Part shown: piece after piece, positions 53,049-59,779 of the stretch | How positions within the stretch are numbered: position 1 is the first letter of the stretch | How the letters are laid out: each line of letters opens with the position of its first letter | Assembly: GCA_022779485.1 (NCBI GenBank) | Contig: JALFTC010000016.1 | Location: 1-59,779 of the forward strand | Reading direction: 5' to 3' | Length of the DNA: 59,779 bases | From: Ruminococcus sp. | GTDB taxonomy: Bacteria > Bacillota > Clostridia > Oscillospirales > Acutalibacteraceae | Translations under genes and position numbers: made by a program | Notes under the pieces: model-generated | The model's input: only the letters and a program-made list of their open reading frames with translations | What the model was told of the DNA's origin: nothing | Databases searched by the model: none

Positions 53049-53082
53049 AACGAGCAGTCCCCAAAAAAGAGAACTGCTCGTT
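53049..53082 (+). terminator. Hairpin after the stalk-protein gene
   Basis: AACGAGCAGT and ACTGCTCGTT form a 10-bp stem with a long A-rich loop; tail TTATGCATTTGTTTT is only moderately T-rich. Confidence 0.7.
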
Positions 53083-53137
53083 TATGCATTTGTTTTAATT
53101 ATCGAATGGATTAAATTATTGCAGTAGAAAATAATTA

Positions 53138-53166
53138 TTGACATCATATATGACACCATATATAAT
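53138..53166 (+). promoter_or_regulatory. hicAB promoter with operator inside the spacer
   Basis: TTGACA (53,138-53,143), 17-bp spacer, TATAAT (53,161-53,166). The spacer contains a perfect inverted repeat ATATATG-ACAC-CATATAT (53,146-53,163), which overlaps the -10. It is the natural place for HicB autorepression. Confidence 0.85.
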
Positions 53167-53184
53167 AGTATCAGGAGGTTTGGA

Positions 53185-53442
53185 ATGTCAAAATGGGATA
53201 AACTATTAATGCGTATATGTAATTTATCAAAAGACCTTCGTTTTGATGAATTACGCAAGGTTCTTGAAAGCTATGGGTATGTAATTAGTGCTCCAAGAAG
53301 TGGAAGTAGCCACTATACATTCCGAAAAAAGGGGCATAATCCTATTACTATTCCTAAGCACGAACCTATTAAAAAAGTCTATGTTGAAATGGTAAGGCAA
53401 ATTGTTCTAAGTGAGGTGAATAATGATGAAGAATATAAATGA
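53185..53442 (+). CDS. hicA: HicA toxin
   Basis: 85 residues, with the dsRBD-like HicA pattern: DLRFDELRKVLESYGYV, SGSSHYTFRKKGH with the catalytic His, and TIPKHEPIKKVYVEMV. HicA cleaves mRNA and slows growth until bound by HicB. The start follows AGGAGGTTTGGA; the N-terminus has about 15 additional residues. Its stop overlaps hicB by 20 bp. Confidence 0.92.
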   Translation: MSKWDKLLMRICNLSKDLRFDELRKVLESYGYVISAPRSGSSHYTFRKKGHNPITIPKHEPIKKVYVEMVRQIVLSEVNNDEEYK

Positions 53443-53794
53443 TTATTTGAAAATGCAGTATCCTATGGAAATTGTAGAGGATAAGGACGAAGGTGGATTT
53501 GTCGTTACTTTTCCCGATTTACCGGGTTGCATAACCTGTGGAGAAACAATAGAAAGTGCCTTGGCAAACGCACAGGATGCGAAAAGGGTATGGATTGAAA
53601 CTGCCATTGAGGATGGTGTAAAAATTAACGAACCAAACAACTTGGAGGACTATTCAGGTCAATTCAAATTAAGAATGCCCCGCAGTTTACACAAATCACT
53701 TGCAGAACATTCCAAAAAGGAAGGCATCAGTATGAACCAGTACTGTGTATATTTGCTTTCCAAAAATGATGCCTTGTTTTCAAATAAAAGTTGA
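53423..53794 (+). CDS. hicB: HicB antitoxin
   Basis: 123 residues. The degenerate RNase H-like half (YPMEIVEDKDEGGFVVTFPDLPGC) is followed by a ribbon-helix-helix type DNA-binding end (LRMPRSLHKSLAEHSKKEGI). It binds HicA and probably represses the hicAB promoter at the inverted repeat. The first of two ATGs is used; both lie behind GAGGTG. A terminator follows. Confidence 0.93.
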   Translation: MMKNINDYLKMQYPMEIVEDKDEGGFVVTFPDLPGCITCGETIESALANAQDAKRVWIETAIEDGVKINEPNNLEDYSGQFKLRMPRSLHKSLAEHSKKEGISMNQYCVYLLSKNDALFSNKS

Positions 53795-53809
53795 TAAGAA
53801 TTTTAACCT

Positions 53810-53852
53810 AACCCCCAATGCAGTATCTAAAACTGCATTGGGGGTTATTTTT
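53810..53852 (+). terminator. Terminator of hicAB
   Basis: AACCCCCAATGCAGT and ACTGCATTGGGGGTT form a 15-bp stem, then ATTTTTC. It overlaps the stop codon of the opposing small gene. Confidence 0.92.
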
Positions 53853-54072
53853 CGATAAACCATCTGTTTTCTTCAAGGTAGAGGTATCTTGTGTGGTTTA
53901 AAATTTGGCAGGTGTATCTCACTCCGGCACCACCGCTTTTCAGGGAACTTGCAAAGCGAATGTCGGTTATTTTGTCTATCTCAAATTTTCTGCCGTCCTC
54001 CCAGTTGATTATCAAGGGGAGTAGACTTCCGTCTTGGTCAAATTTTGCGGTTACACTAACATATTCCTTCAT
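53845..54072 (-). CDS. Small protein paired with dinB
   Basis: 75 residues from ATG 54,072 behind GGAGGTTTAT. VTAKFDQDGSLLPLIINWEDGRKFEIDKI and YLYLEENRWFIEK suggest a small beta-barrel. I see no family by name; short proteins of this type often follow Y-family polymerase genes. It is 11 bp after dinB, so SOS co-expression is likely. It may be an accessory factor, but this is inferred. Confidence 0.7.
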   Translation of the reverse strand: MKEYVSVTAKFDQDGSLLPLIINWEDGRKFEIDKITDIRFASSLKSGGAGVRYTCQILNHTRYLYLEENRWFIEK

Positions 54073-54083
54073 ATAAACCTCCA

Positions 54084-55322
54084 CTAAAAAAATCCAACAG
54101 GGTGTATAATATGGTCGTCCTTTGGGTTAAGCAAGGATAACTTTTTGTCCTTTATCAGGAAAGCCGGTCTTACAACATAATTTCCAAACCTGTTTTTCAG
54201 GGAATCAAGTGTTTTGTCAAGATTTTCCTCCCGTATATCCCTGTCGCAGTCCTGAAAAAATGAGAGCTGACAAGGTGCGTTGTCGGCTACAAGTTTGCTC
54301 ACCGATACCCCAAGGGAGCGAATAGGCTTTTTAAAATTGTAATTTTTCCTGAACAGTTCCAAAGCTTTGTTACGAATATCCCTTGTGTGGTTGCTAAAGA
54401 TGTTTAACTGCCCCTGTCTTGTAAAGGAAAAAAGCTGATTATCCCTTACAGTGATAGTCACCACCCCTGCCTTAAAGCCAAGCTCCCTCATTCGCCTTGC
54501 AACGCTGTCGGAAAGTATCTGTACAATCATCTTAACATCAGAATAATCCTTCAAGTCCCTTGGCGTGGTGGTGGAGTTGCCTATTGATTTAACATCAGGG
54601 TGCTTGTCAAACTGTGCAACAGGTGAGGAGTCCATACCGTTTGCAAAGGTGTGCAAAATTTCTCCCCATTTTCCCAGGTTACTCTTTAGTATTTCAGGAC
54701 TTGTCAAAGCGATGTCACCTATGGTGTAAATACCCATTGTGTGGAGTTTTTTCTCAGTTGCCTTTCCCACATACAAAAGGTCACCGCAGGGGAGAGGCCA
54801 CACCTTATTTTTGAAACCGTCCTCACCGTCAAAGTCAATTTTTGTAATTGCGTCAGGCTTTTTGTAGTCGCTTCCCAGCTTTGCAAATATTTTGTTAAAG
54901 CTGACTCCGATGCTGACGGTTATTCCAAGCTCCTCTTTAACCCTTGCGTTTATCTCTTTGGCTATCTCGTAACCGTTTTGTCCGTTGCCGGTAACATCAA
55001 GCCAAGCCTCGTCAAGACCAAAGGATTCAACCCTGTCGGTATATTCTGCATATATTCCCTTTGCAAGCTTTGAAAACCGCATATATTGGTCAAAATGAGG
55101 CTCAATAACCACAAGCTCGGGACATTTATTCTTAGCCTGCCAAATTGATTCCCCTGTCTTTACAAAAAATTTCTTTGCCTCTTCGTTTTTTGCAAGGATT
55201 ATACCGTGTCTGTTTTCGGCATCTCCGGCAACTGCCAAAGGCTTTCCCCTTAATTCAGGGTGTAGCAAAGACTCTACACTTGCGTAAAATCCGTTGCAGT
55301 CGCTGTGTAATATAGTCCTCAC
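54084..55322 (-). CDS. dinB: DNA polymerase IV (Y family)
   Basis: 412 residues. LHSDCNGFYASVESLLHPEL (first catalytic Asp), SFGLDEAWLDVTG (catalytic Asp-Glu; the Gly-Leu variant seen in clostridial DinB), KIFAKLGSDYKKPDAI helix-hairpin-helix region, and the little-finger domain (about 235-345). No clear beta-clamp motif was searched for. It copies damaged DNA with low fidelity. Two SOS-box-like sites lie upstream. Confidence 0.95.
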   Translation of the reverse strand: MRTILHSDCNGFYASVESLLHPELRGKPLAVAGDAENRHGIILAKNEEAKKFFVKTGESIWQAKNKCPELVVIEPHFDQYMRFSKLAKGIYAEYTDRVESFGLDEAWLDVTGNGQNGYEIAKEINARVKEELGITVSIGVSFNKIFAKLGSDYKKPDAITKIDFDGEDGFKNKVWPLPCGDLLYVGKATEKKLHTMGIYTIGDIALTSPEILKSNLGKWGEILHTFANGMDSSPVAQFDKHPDVKSIGNSTTTPRDLKDYSDVKMIVQILSDSVARRMRELGFKAGVVTITVRDNQLFSFTRQGQLNIFSNHTRDIRNKALELFRKNYNFKKPIRSLGVSVSKLVADNAPCQLSFFQDCDRDIREENLDKTLDSLKNRFGNYVVRPAFLIKDKKLSLLNPKDDHIIHPVGFF

Positions 55323-55356
55323 AAAATCACTCCCTATTTATCGTAAAGAAATCATA

Positions 55357-55394
55357 GAACATTTGTTTGTAAACACATTATAGAACATTTGTTC
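55357..55394 (-). promoter_or_regulatory. Two LexA-type SOS boxes before dinB
   Basis: GAACATTTGTTT (55,357-55,368) and GAACATTTGTTC (55,383-55,394) lie 26 bp apart. Gram-positive LexA sites follow GAAC-N4-GTTC; the second is perfect, the first has one mismatch. Confidence 0.8.
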
Positions 55395-55431
55395 CTTAAA
55401 GTCAATACCATAAATGGGACAGTGAAATTTT

Positions 55432-55476
55432 TATATAAAAAATAAGCTGTGACAAATTCAAGCAATTTGCCACAGC
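55432..55476 (-). terminator. Terminator of pgcA
   Basis: GCTGTGGCAAATT and AATTTGTCACAGC on the reverse strand (55,446-55,476) with a TTATTTTTTATAT tail, 46 bp beyond the stop codon. Confidence 0.85.
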
Positions 55477-55522
55477 CGTTGGGTTAAATATTTAGTTTAA
55501 ATATATTCAGTTTAAACTGCAA

Positions 55523-57235
55523 TCAGATACCAAGCTGTTTTTTAACATCCTCAGCCATTTTGTCGGCAATTTCAATGGACTCCTGCTCTGTTTTGCCGAT
55601 AGAAGTGATGTACAGCTTAATCTTTGGCTCGGTACCGCTTGGTCTTACAATAACAGCGTCACCGCCAAGGCAGAAGTGAAGTACATTTGACTTTGGCAGG
55701 TCAATAGGAGTAATCTTACCTGTTTCAACATCCTTTTCTTCGCTCTCAAGGTAATCATAAACAGTCTTTACATCGTGACCGTTAATTGTCTTAAGAGGAT
55801 TTTCACGAAGGTTGCTCATAATTTCCTGCATCTTCTTCATTCCGCTGGCACCGTCAAATTCAAAGGAAAGAGTAGTGTTTCTGTAGTAACCGTATTCCTT
55901 GTAAATCTCGTCAATTACATTTGCAAGAGTCTTGCCCTGCTTTCTGTAATATGCGGCCATTTCGCAAATAAGCATAGATGCAACAACAGCGTCCTTATCC
56001 CTTACATAAGTACCGGAAAGATAACCGTAGCTTTCCTCAAAACCAAAGACAAATCTTTCCTTTTCGTTCTTTTCTTCAAGCTTAAGGATAACTTCACCGA
56101 TATACTTAAAGCCTGTGAGAACCTTTTTAAGCTCACAGTTATACTTTTCGCAGATTTTATCAATGAGTAGGGAAGTAACAATAGTCCTAACAACGATAGG
56201 ATTTTCAGGGAGAGTACCCTTTTCTTTTCTAACGCTAAGGAGGTAGTTTGTCAGCATAATGCCAGTTTCGTTACCTGTTATGAGTCTGTATGTTCCGTTT
56301 TCGGGAACAGCAATACCAACTCTGTCAGCGTCAGGGTCAGTTGCAAGAAGTAGGTCAGGCTTAACCTTTTCGCACATATCAAGACCAAGCTGTAATGCTT
56401 CCTTGATTTCAGGGTTAGGATACGGACAGGTTGTGAAGTTTCCGTCAGGATATTCCTGTTCGGGAACAATGGTAACATCCTTAATACCGATTTCGTCAAG
56501 AACTCTCCTTACAAGCTTGTTGCCTGTTCCGTTAAGAGGAGTGTAAAGAACCTTAAGACCGGAGTCAGCACAAAGTCCCTCGTTGACCTGCTGTTCCTTT
56601 ACATTGGCAATGTATCTGTCATATAATTCGTCGCCCACATACTCAACAAGACCGCTGTTTAAAGCCTCGTCAAGATCCATTGTCTTAACATCTTCAAAAA
56701 TATCAAGCTTTTGAATTTCGTCATAAACAAGACCGGCAGCCTTGTCGGTCATCTGACATCCGTCAGAGCCGTAAGCCTTGTAGCCGTTGTACTTAGCAGG
56801 GTTGTGAGAAGCAGTAATCATAATACCTGCCTGACACTTTAACTCTCTAACGAGGAATGAAAGTACAGGTGTTGGCTGAAGCTCGCTTGTAATGTAAGCC
56901 TTAATGCCGTTTGCAGCCAGAACCTTTGCAGCCTCATTCATAAACAGGTCAGCCTTAATTCTGCTGTCGTGGCTAATTGCAACAGCACCACCGCCATAGG
57001 TGTTTTTAACATAGTTTGCAAGACCTTGTGTTGCCTGACGAACAACATAGATGTTCATTCTGTTTGTACCGGCACCGATAATACCTCTTAGTCCTGCTGT
57101 GCCAAATTCCAAATTTTTATAAAACTTTTCGTAAATTTCTTCTTCGTTGCCTTTAATTGATTTTAGTTCCTCAATAAGGTCTTTATCTTCGGTGGCTTTT
57201 TCGCACCATACATTATATATAGTATTAATGTCCAT
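55523..57235 (-). CDS. pgcA: Phosphoglucomutase/phosphomannomutase
   Basis: 570 residues from ATG 57,235 behind AAGGAGATTATGAA; the ORF upstream extension is rejected. Phosphoserine loop ITASHNPAKYNG, metal loop DPDADRVG, sugar loop GFEESYGYLSG, and phosphate-binding RPSGTEPKIKLY. It interconverts glucose-1-P and glucose-6-P, linking glycogen/starch breakdown to glycolysis and to UDP-glucose. Single gene, complete. A 0.5-kb AT-rich gap separates it from the last gene. Confidence 0.96.
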   Translation of the reverse strand: MDINTIYNVWCEKATEDKDLIEELKSIKGNEEEIYEKFYKNLEFGTAGLRGIIGAGTNRMNIYVVRQATQGLANYVKNTYGGGAVAISHDSRIKADLFMNEAAKVLAANGIKAYITSELQPTPVLSFLVRELKCQAGIMITASHNPAKYNGYKAYGSDGCQMTDKAAGLVYDEIQKLDIFEDVKTMDLDEALNSGLVEYVGDELYDRYIANVKEQQVNEGLCADSGLKVLYTPLNGTGNKLVRRVLDEIGIKDVTIVPEQEYPDGNFTTCPYPNPEIKEALQLGLDMCEKVKPDLLLATDPDADRVGIAVPENGTYRLITGNETGIMLTNYLLSVRKEKGTLPENPIVVRTIVTSLLIDKICEKYNCELKKVLTGFKYIGEVILKLEEKNEKERFVFGFEESYGYLSGTYVRDKDAVVASMLICEMAAYYRKQGKTLANVIDEIYKEYGYYRNTTLSFEFDGASGMKKMQEIMSNLRENPLKTINGHDVKTVYDYLESEEKDVETGKITPIDLPKSNVLHFCLGGDAVIVRPSGTEPKIKLYITSIGKTEQESIEIADKMAEDVKKQLGI

Positions 57236-57301
57236 TTCATAATCTCCTTTTGAGTGCCTTTTTCCCGCAGGAATATATTCCCACAAACAAGAATATACCA
57301 T

Positions 57302-57758
57302 AAAACATGGGCATTATCAATGATTTTTTAATTTTTTATGAAATTCCTATAAAATTATTAGATAATATGGGATTAAATATAATAAACATATTTATCGCAT
57401 ATTTATTCTATATTTCTTTAACAAAATAATTGCCTCCGTTATCCTGTGGGGAAAAGTGTTGCTTTATGGAATTTGAAAAATTTTATATCCCGATTTTTAG
57501 TTTTTTACCGGCTTTTATCCACTAATCCGATTTTTAGATGAATTTTGAGTAAAATTTTGGGATGATTATAGTTTATGTATAAATTTTTATATAAAAGTTA
57601 AAATTATTTGTTGACATTGTTGTGGATTTAATATAAAATATAGTCAGTATAGTGTATACTGTGTTTATCTGTTTATTACAGCAAAATGTACGGAAAAATA
57701 TGTAGTTTTTGTTTGGGGATTAATTGAAACTACAAATTAAAAATATGGAGGTATATTT
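57302..57758 (+). promoter_or_regulatory. AT-rich gap with promoter of the modular protein
   Basis: No gene is visible. TTGACA (57,611-57,616), 17-bp spacer and TAAAAT (57,634-57,639) form a promoter, leaving an untranslated leader of about 110 bp before the ATG at 57,759. CCGATTTTTAG occurs twice (57,490 and 57,527). The rest is unstructured AT-rich DNA; the left end would also hold the pgcA promoter. Confidence 0.6.
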
Positions 57759-59779
57759 ATGAAACGAATAATATCCTTAGTGTTAGCATTATTAATGCTT
57801 TCTACTATGTCAACCGTGGCGGTAGCCTCGGCGGATAGTGTGGAAGCATCACCGAGTATCGTCAACGGCAAATTTTTCAGCGTAGGCGACAAACTAAGAG
57901 TGACCTATTATGCAAGTTCAGATTCCGATTGGGTGAATTTTCAGGGTTTTGTGACATATGACAAAATGGGACTCATGCTTGAAGACTTTAGTATGCCTAA
58001 CACAAATACAGGTGTTATGTATAACACAGAGATACCGGGAACTATTTATTACTCAGGTTCTTCCATTAGTAATCCATACGATTTCACAACAGAAAAAGTT
58101 TTCTTTACAGCATCCTTTACGGTAACCGGTAACGGTGAGTATAATATAGAAAACAACTGGGAAATAATAAGTGACACAAATTATGATGCTATTGTTGATG
58201 ATTGTGTTATTGTTGATGAAAGCAGATTGTCCTGCCGATTAGAAGTAGTCCCTACTTTGACTCAGGAATCTACTACTGAAGTAACAACAGAGTATACTAC
58301 AACAACAATTAGAAGAGATACAGTACCGGAAACAACAGAGCCTCCAAAAGATACAATACCGTCAGAAATAACAGAAACTAAGAACAATACATTATCCCCA
58401 ACAACTGCAACAGGAACAAAAGCAACTGTAACAGAGGAAACAAAGCCTGACAGCGAAACAACATTTAACGGACTGCCTGTTAATGTAGGCGACAAGGTGA
58501 CTGTTAACTATTATGTAAACTCTGACGAAAAGTGGGAAGACTTCCAGGGTTATGTAACATATGACAGCGCGGGTGTTAAACTTGACAAATTCACTATGCC
58601 GAATACACAAACAGGTGTTATGTACAAAACAGCAAATCTCGGATATATACGCTACAACGGTACTTCATACGCCGATCCGTATGATTTTACAACCGAAAAG
58701 GTTTTCCTCTCAGCAGAATTTACAGTTCTCAAAGAGGGCAACTACAATGTTGAAAATATATGGCAGAGAATAGATGATATCAATTCCAAAATTATTGTAC
58801 TCGAAAGTAGTGGTATATACGACAATAACAGAATCACTTGCCGATATGAAACATTAGTTAATTCAGAGGGTACTGTTCCGGAAGAAACCACAAACAATAC
58901 AGTAGCCCCAACAACTACAACAGAGCCTTCAGAACCATTACTCGGCGAAACAACATTTAACGGTAAAAAGGTCAAGGTTGGCGATTTGGTAACAGTTACA
59001 TACTATATCCAAACAGAAAAAATGTGCGAAGATTTCCAGGTTTATATGGAATACGGCACAAATTCAGTTCATAATGACGGTATCGAGCTTGTTTCCTTTA
59101 CTCCGGGTGAGACCAAGGGTGTTATGTACAACACAGATATTTTCGGCAAAATCTACTACAATGGTTCAAGTTTTATGAATCCATATGATTTCACTGAAAA
59201 GACTGCCCTTATGACAGCAACATTCCGTATCGTAAAAGAGGGCGGACAGTATTATTCATCAGGAAATGTAGATGTACTAACAGGTATTGACGGAACAAAA
59301 TATGCAACTGACGGCAAGATGGAAACACCATTCACTTGGATAGAGTCAACCGACGGTGCTGAAGTTACCTATCCAACCACATTACCAACAACCACAATAG
59401 AAACCTCAACAGTAGCAGATACTACTGTATCAGAAACCACAATAGCTCCTACAACTGCAACAGAGCCATCAGAACCATTACTCGGCGAAACAACATTTAA
59501 CGGCAAAAAGGTCAAGGTTGGCGACTTGGTAACAGTTACATACTATATCCAAACAGATAAGATGTGCGAAGATTTCCAGGTTTATATGGAATACGGTACA
59601 ACCTCTGTTAATTATGACGGTATTGAGCTTGTTTCATTCACACCGGGACAGACAAAGGGTGCTATGTACAACACAGATATTTTCGGCAAAATCTACTACA
59701 ATGGTTCAAGCTTTATGAATCCATATGATTTCACTGAAAAGACTGCCCTTATGACAGCAACATTCCGTATTGTAAAAGA
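57759..59779 (+). CDS. Secreted tandem cohesin-like module protein (3' end outside window)
   Basis: Open frame of 673 codons from ATG 57,759 behind ATGGAGGTATATTT to the window edge. Signal peptide (about 1-26). Four related beta-sandwich modules start near residues 32, 238, 397 and 577, each VGD-x-VTV-x-YY...FQ...Y, later VMYNT, YYNGSS, NPYDFT, and a final FxxxxEG. They are joined by Thr/Pro/Glu-rich linkers. The strand order and the GD/VTV/FQ words resemble cohesins of scaffoldins. A scaffoldin or adhesin role is likely but unproven. Modules 3 and 4 are nearly identical in DNA. Confidence 0.85.
   Translation, partial: MKRIISLVLALLMLSTMSTVAVASADSVEASPSIVNGKFFSVGDKLRVTYYASSDSDWVNFQGFVTYDKMGLMLEDFSMPNTNTGVMYNTEIPGTIYYSGSSISNPYDFTTEKVFFTASFTVTGNGEYNIENNWEIISDTNYDAIVDDCVIVDESRLSCRLEVVPTLTQESTTEVTTEYTTTTIRRDTVPETTEPPKDTIPSEITETKNNTLSPTTATGTKATVTEETKPDSETTFNGLPVNVGDKVTVNYYVNSDEKWEDFQGYVTYDSAGVKLDKFTMPNTQTGVMYKTANLGYIRYNGTSYADPYDFTTEKVFLSAEFTVLKEGNYNVENIWQRIDDINSKIIVLESSGIYDNNRITCRYETLVNSEGTVPEETTNNTVAPTTTTEPSEPLLGETTFNGKKVKVGDLVTVTYYIQTEKMCEDFQVYMEYGTNSVHNDGIELVSFTPGETKGVMYNTDIFGKIYYNGSSFMNPYDFTEKTALMTATFRIVKEGGQYYSSGNVDVLTGIDGTKYATDGKMETPFTWIESTDGAEVTYPTTLPTTTIETSTVADTTVSETTIAPTTATEPSEPLLGETTFNGKKVKVGDLVTVTYYIQTDKMCEDFQVYMEYGTTSVNYDGIELVSFTPGQTKGAMYNTDIFGKIYYNGSSFMNPYDFTEKTALMTATFRIVK
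58913..59779. repeat. 540-bp direct repeat encoding modules 3 and 4
   Basis: 58,921-59,239 and 59,461-59,779 align without gaps at an offset of 540 bp. By hand I count about 21 differences over 319 bp, several silent. The second copy runs off the window. Confidence 0.9.

Noticed and set aside
57490..57537. CCGATTTTTAG direct repeat as an operator or CRISPR-like unit
   Set aside because: Only two short AT-rich units; no array and no spacer pattern.

Overview
The window looks like chromosome of a low-GC, Gram-positive gut Clostridium relative close to Ruminococcus bromii (Oscillospirales). The main reasons are two secreted GH13 amylases that carry type I dockerins, CBM26-like starch-binding modules, a GH31 alpha-glucosidase, Thr-rich linkers and a SpoIIM-like protein. 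AGGAGG-type ribosome binding sites with several TTG/GTG starts, and cis-regulatory RNAs of Firmicutes type (T-box, FMN and THF riboswitches), agree with this. The species is inferred, not proven. I saw no rRNA, tRNA or CRISPR array.

Layout. 1-240: edge of an IS30-like transposase and repeat debris. 240-13,400: starch block. It holds a Big/Fn3-type surface protein, an alpha-amylase with two CBM26-like modules and a C-terminal dockerin, a K+-dependent membrane pyrophosphatase, an alpha-amylase with an N-terminal dockerin, a GH31 alpha-glucosidase with a NUDIX partner, and an iron alcohol dehydrogenase. 13,660-17,700: unknown membrane protein, then ridA and ilvA behind a T-box. 17,700-26,800: lipoprotein esterase, radical SAM plus YhhQ transporter pair with an attenuator leader, cytosolic GH13 enzyme, MscS channel, Fe-S aldo/keto reductase with a structured leader, and a secreted beta-helix protein. 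27,100-30,300: sugar ABC permeases whose binding-protein gene is cut off and joined to the 3' part of a DUF624-like gene. 30,300-32,200: folT and ribU, each behind its own promoter, riboswitch and terminator. 32,200-41,500: AlkD-like protein and a cell-surface polymer cluster (tarI, tarJ, licD-like, GT2, YfhO-like). 41,600-53,000: HD phosphatase, LCP protein, HAD phosphatase, DUF5685/J-domain operon, modular GH24 lysozyme, proC and a SpoIIM/DUF624/Thr-Glu-stalk operon. 53,100-57,300: HicAB, SOS-type dinB, and pgcA. 57,759-end: a secreted protein of repeated cohesin-like modules that runs off the window.

How the genes fit together. Outside the cell, the dockerin amylases probably plug into cohesin scaffolds of an amylosome and cut starch. 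The right-edge modular protein is a candidate scaffold or adhesin for this, by inference only. Inside the cell, the GH13 and GH31 enzymes and phosphoglucomutase would take malto-oligosaccharides to glucose phosphates. The sugar ABC operon would import them, but its binding protein is truncated here.

The most unusual observations are: (1) a THF riboswitch whose variable arm contains a decayed copy of a small foldback element found twice more in the window; (2) the SBP/DUF624 junction, centred on a 7-bp inverted repeat; (3) the tandem cohesin-like protein with a 540-bp near-identical repeat; (4) a GH24 lysozyme with an SH3b domain inserted in its catalytic fold; (5) two structured leaders of unassigned class, upstream of the radical SAM/YhhQ pair and of the aldo/keto reductase.
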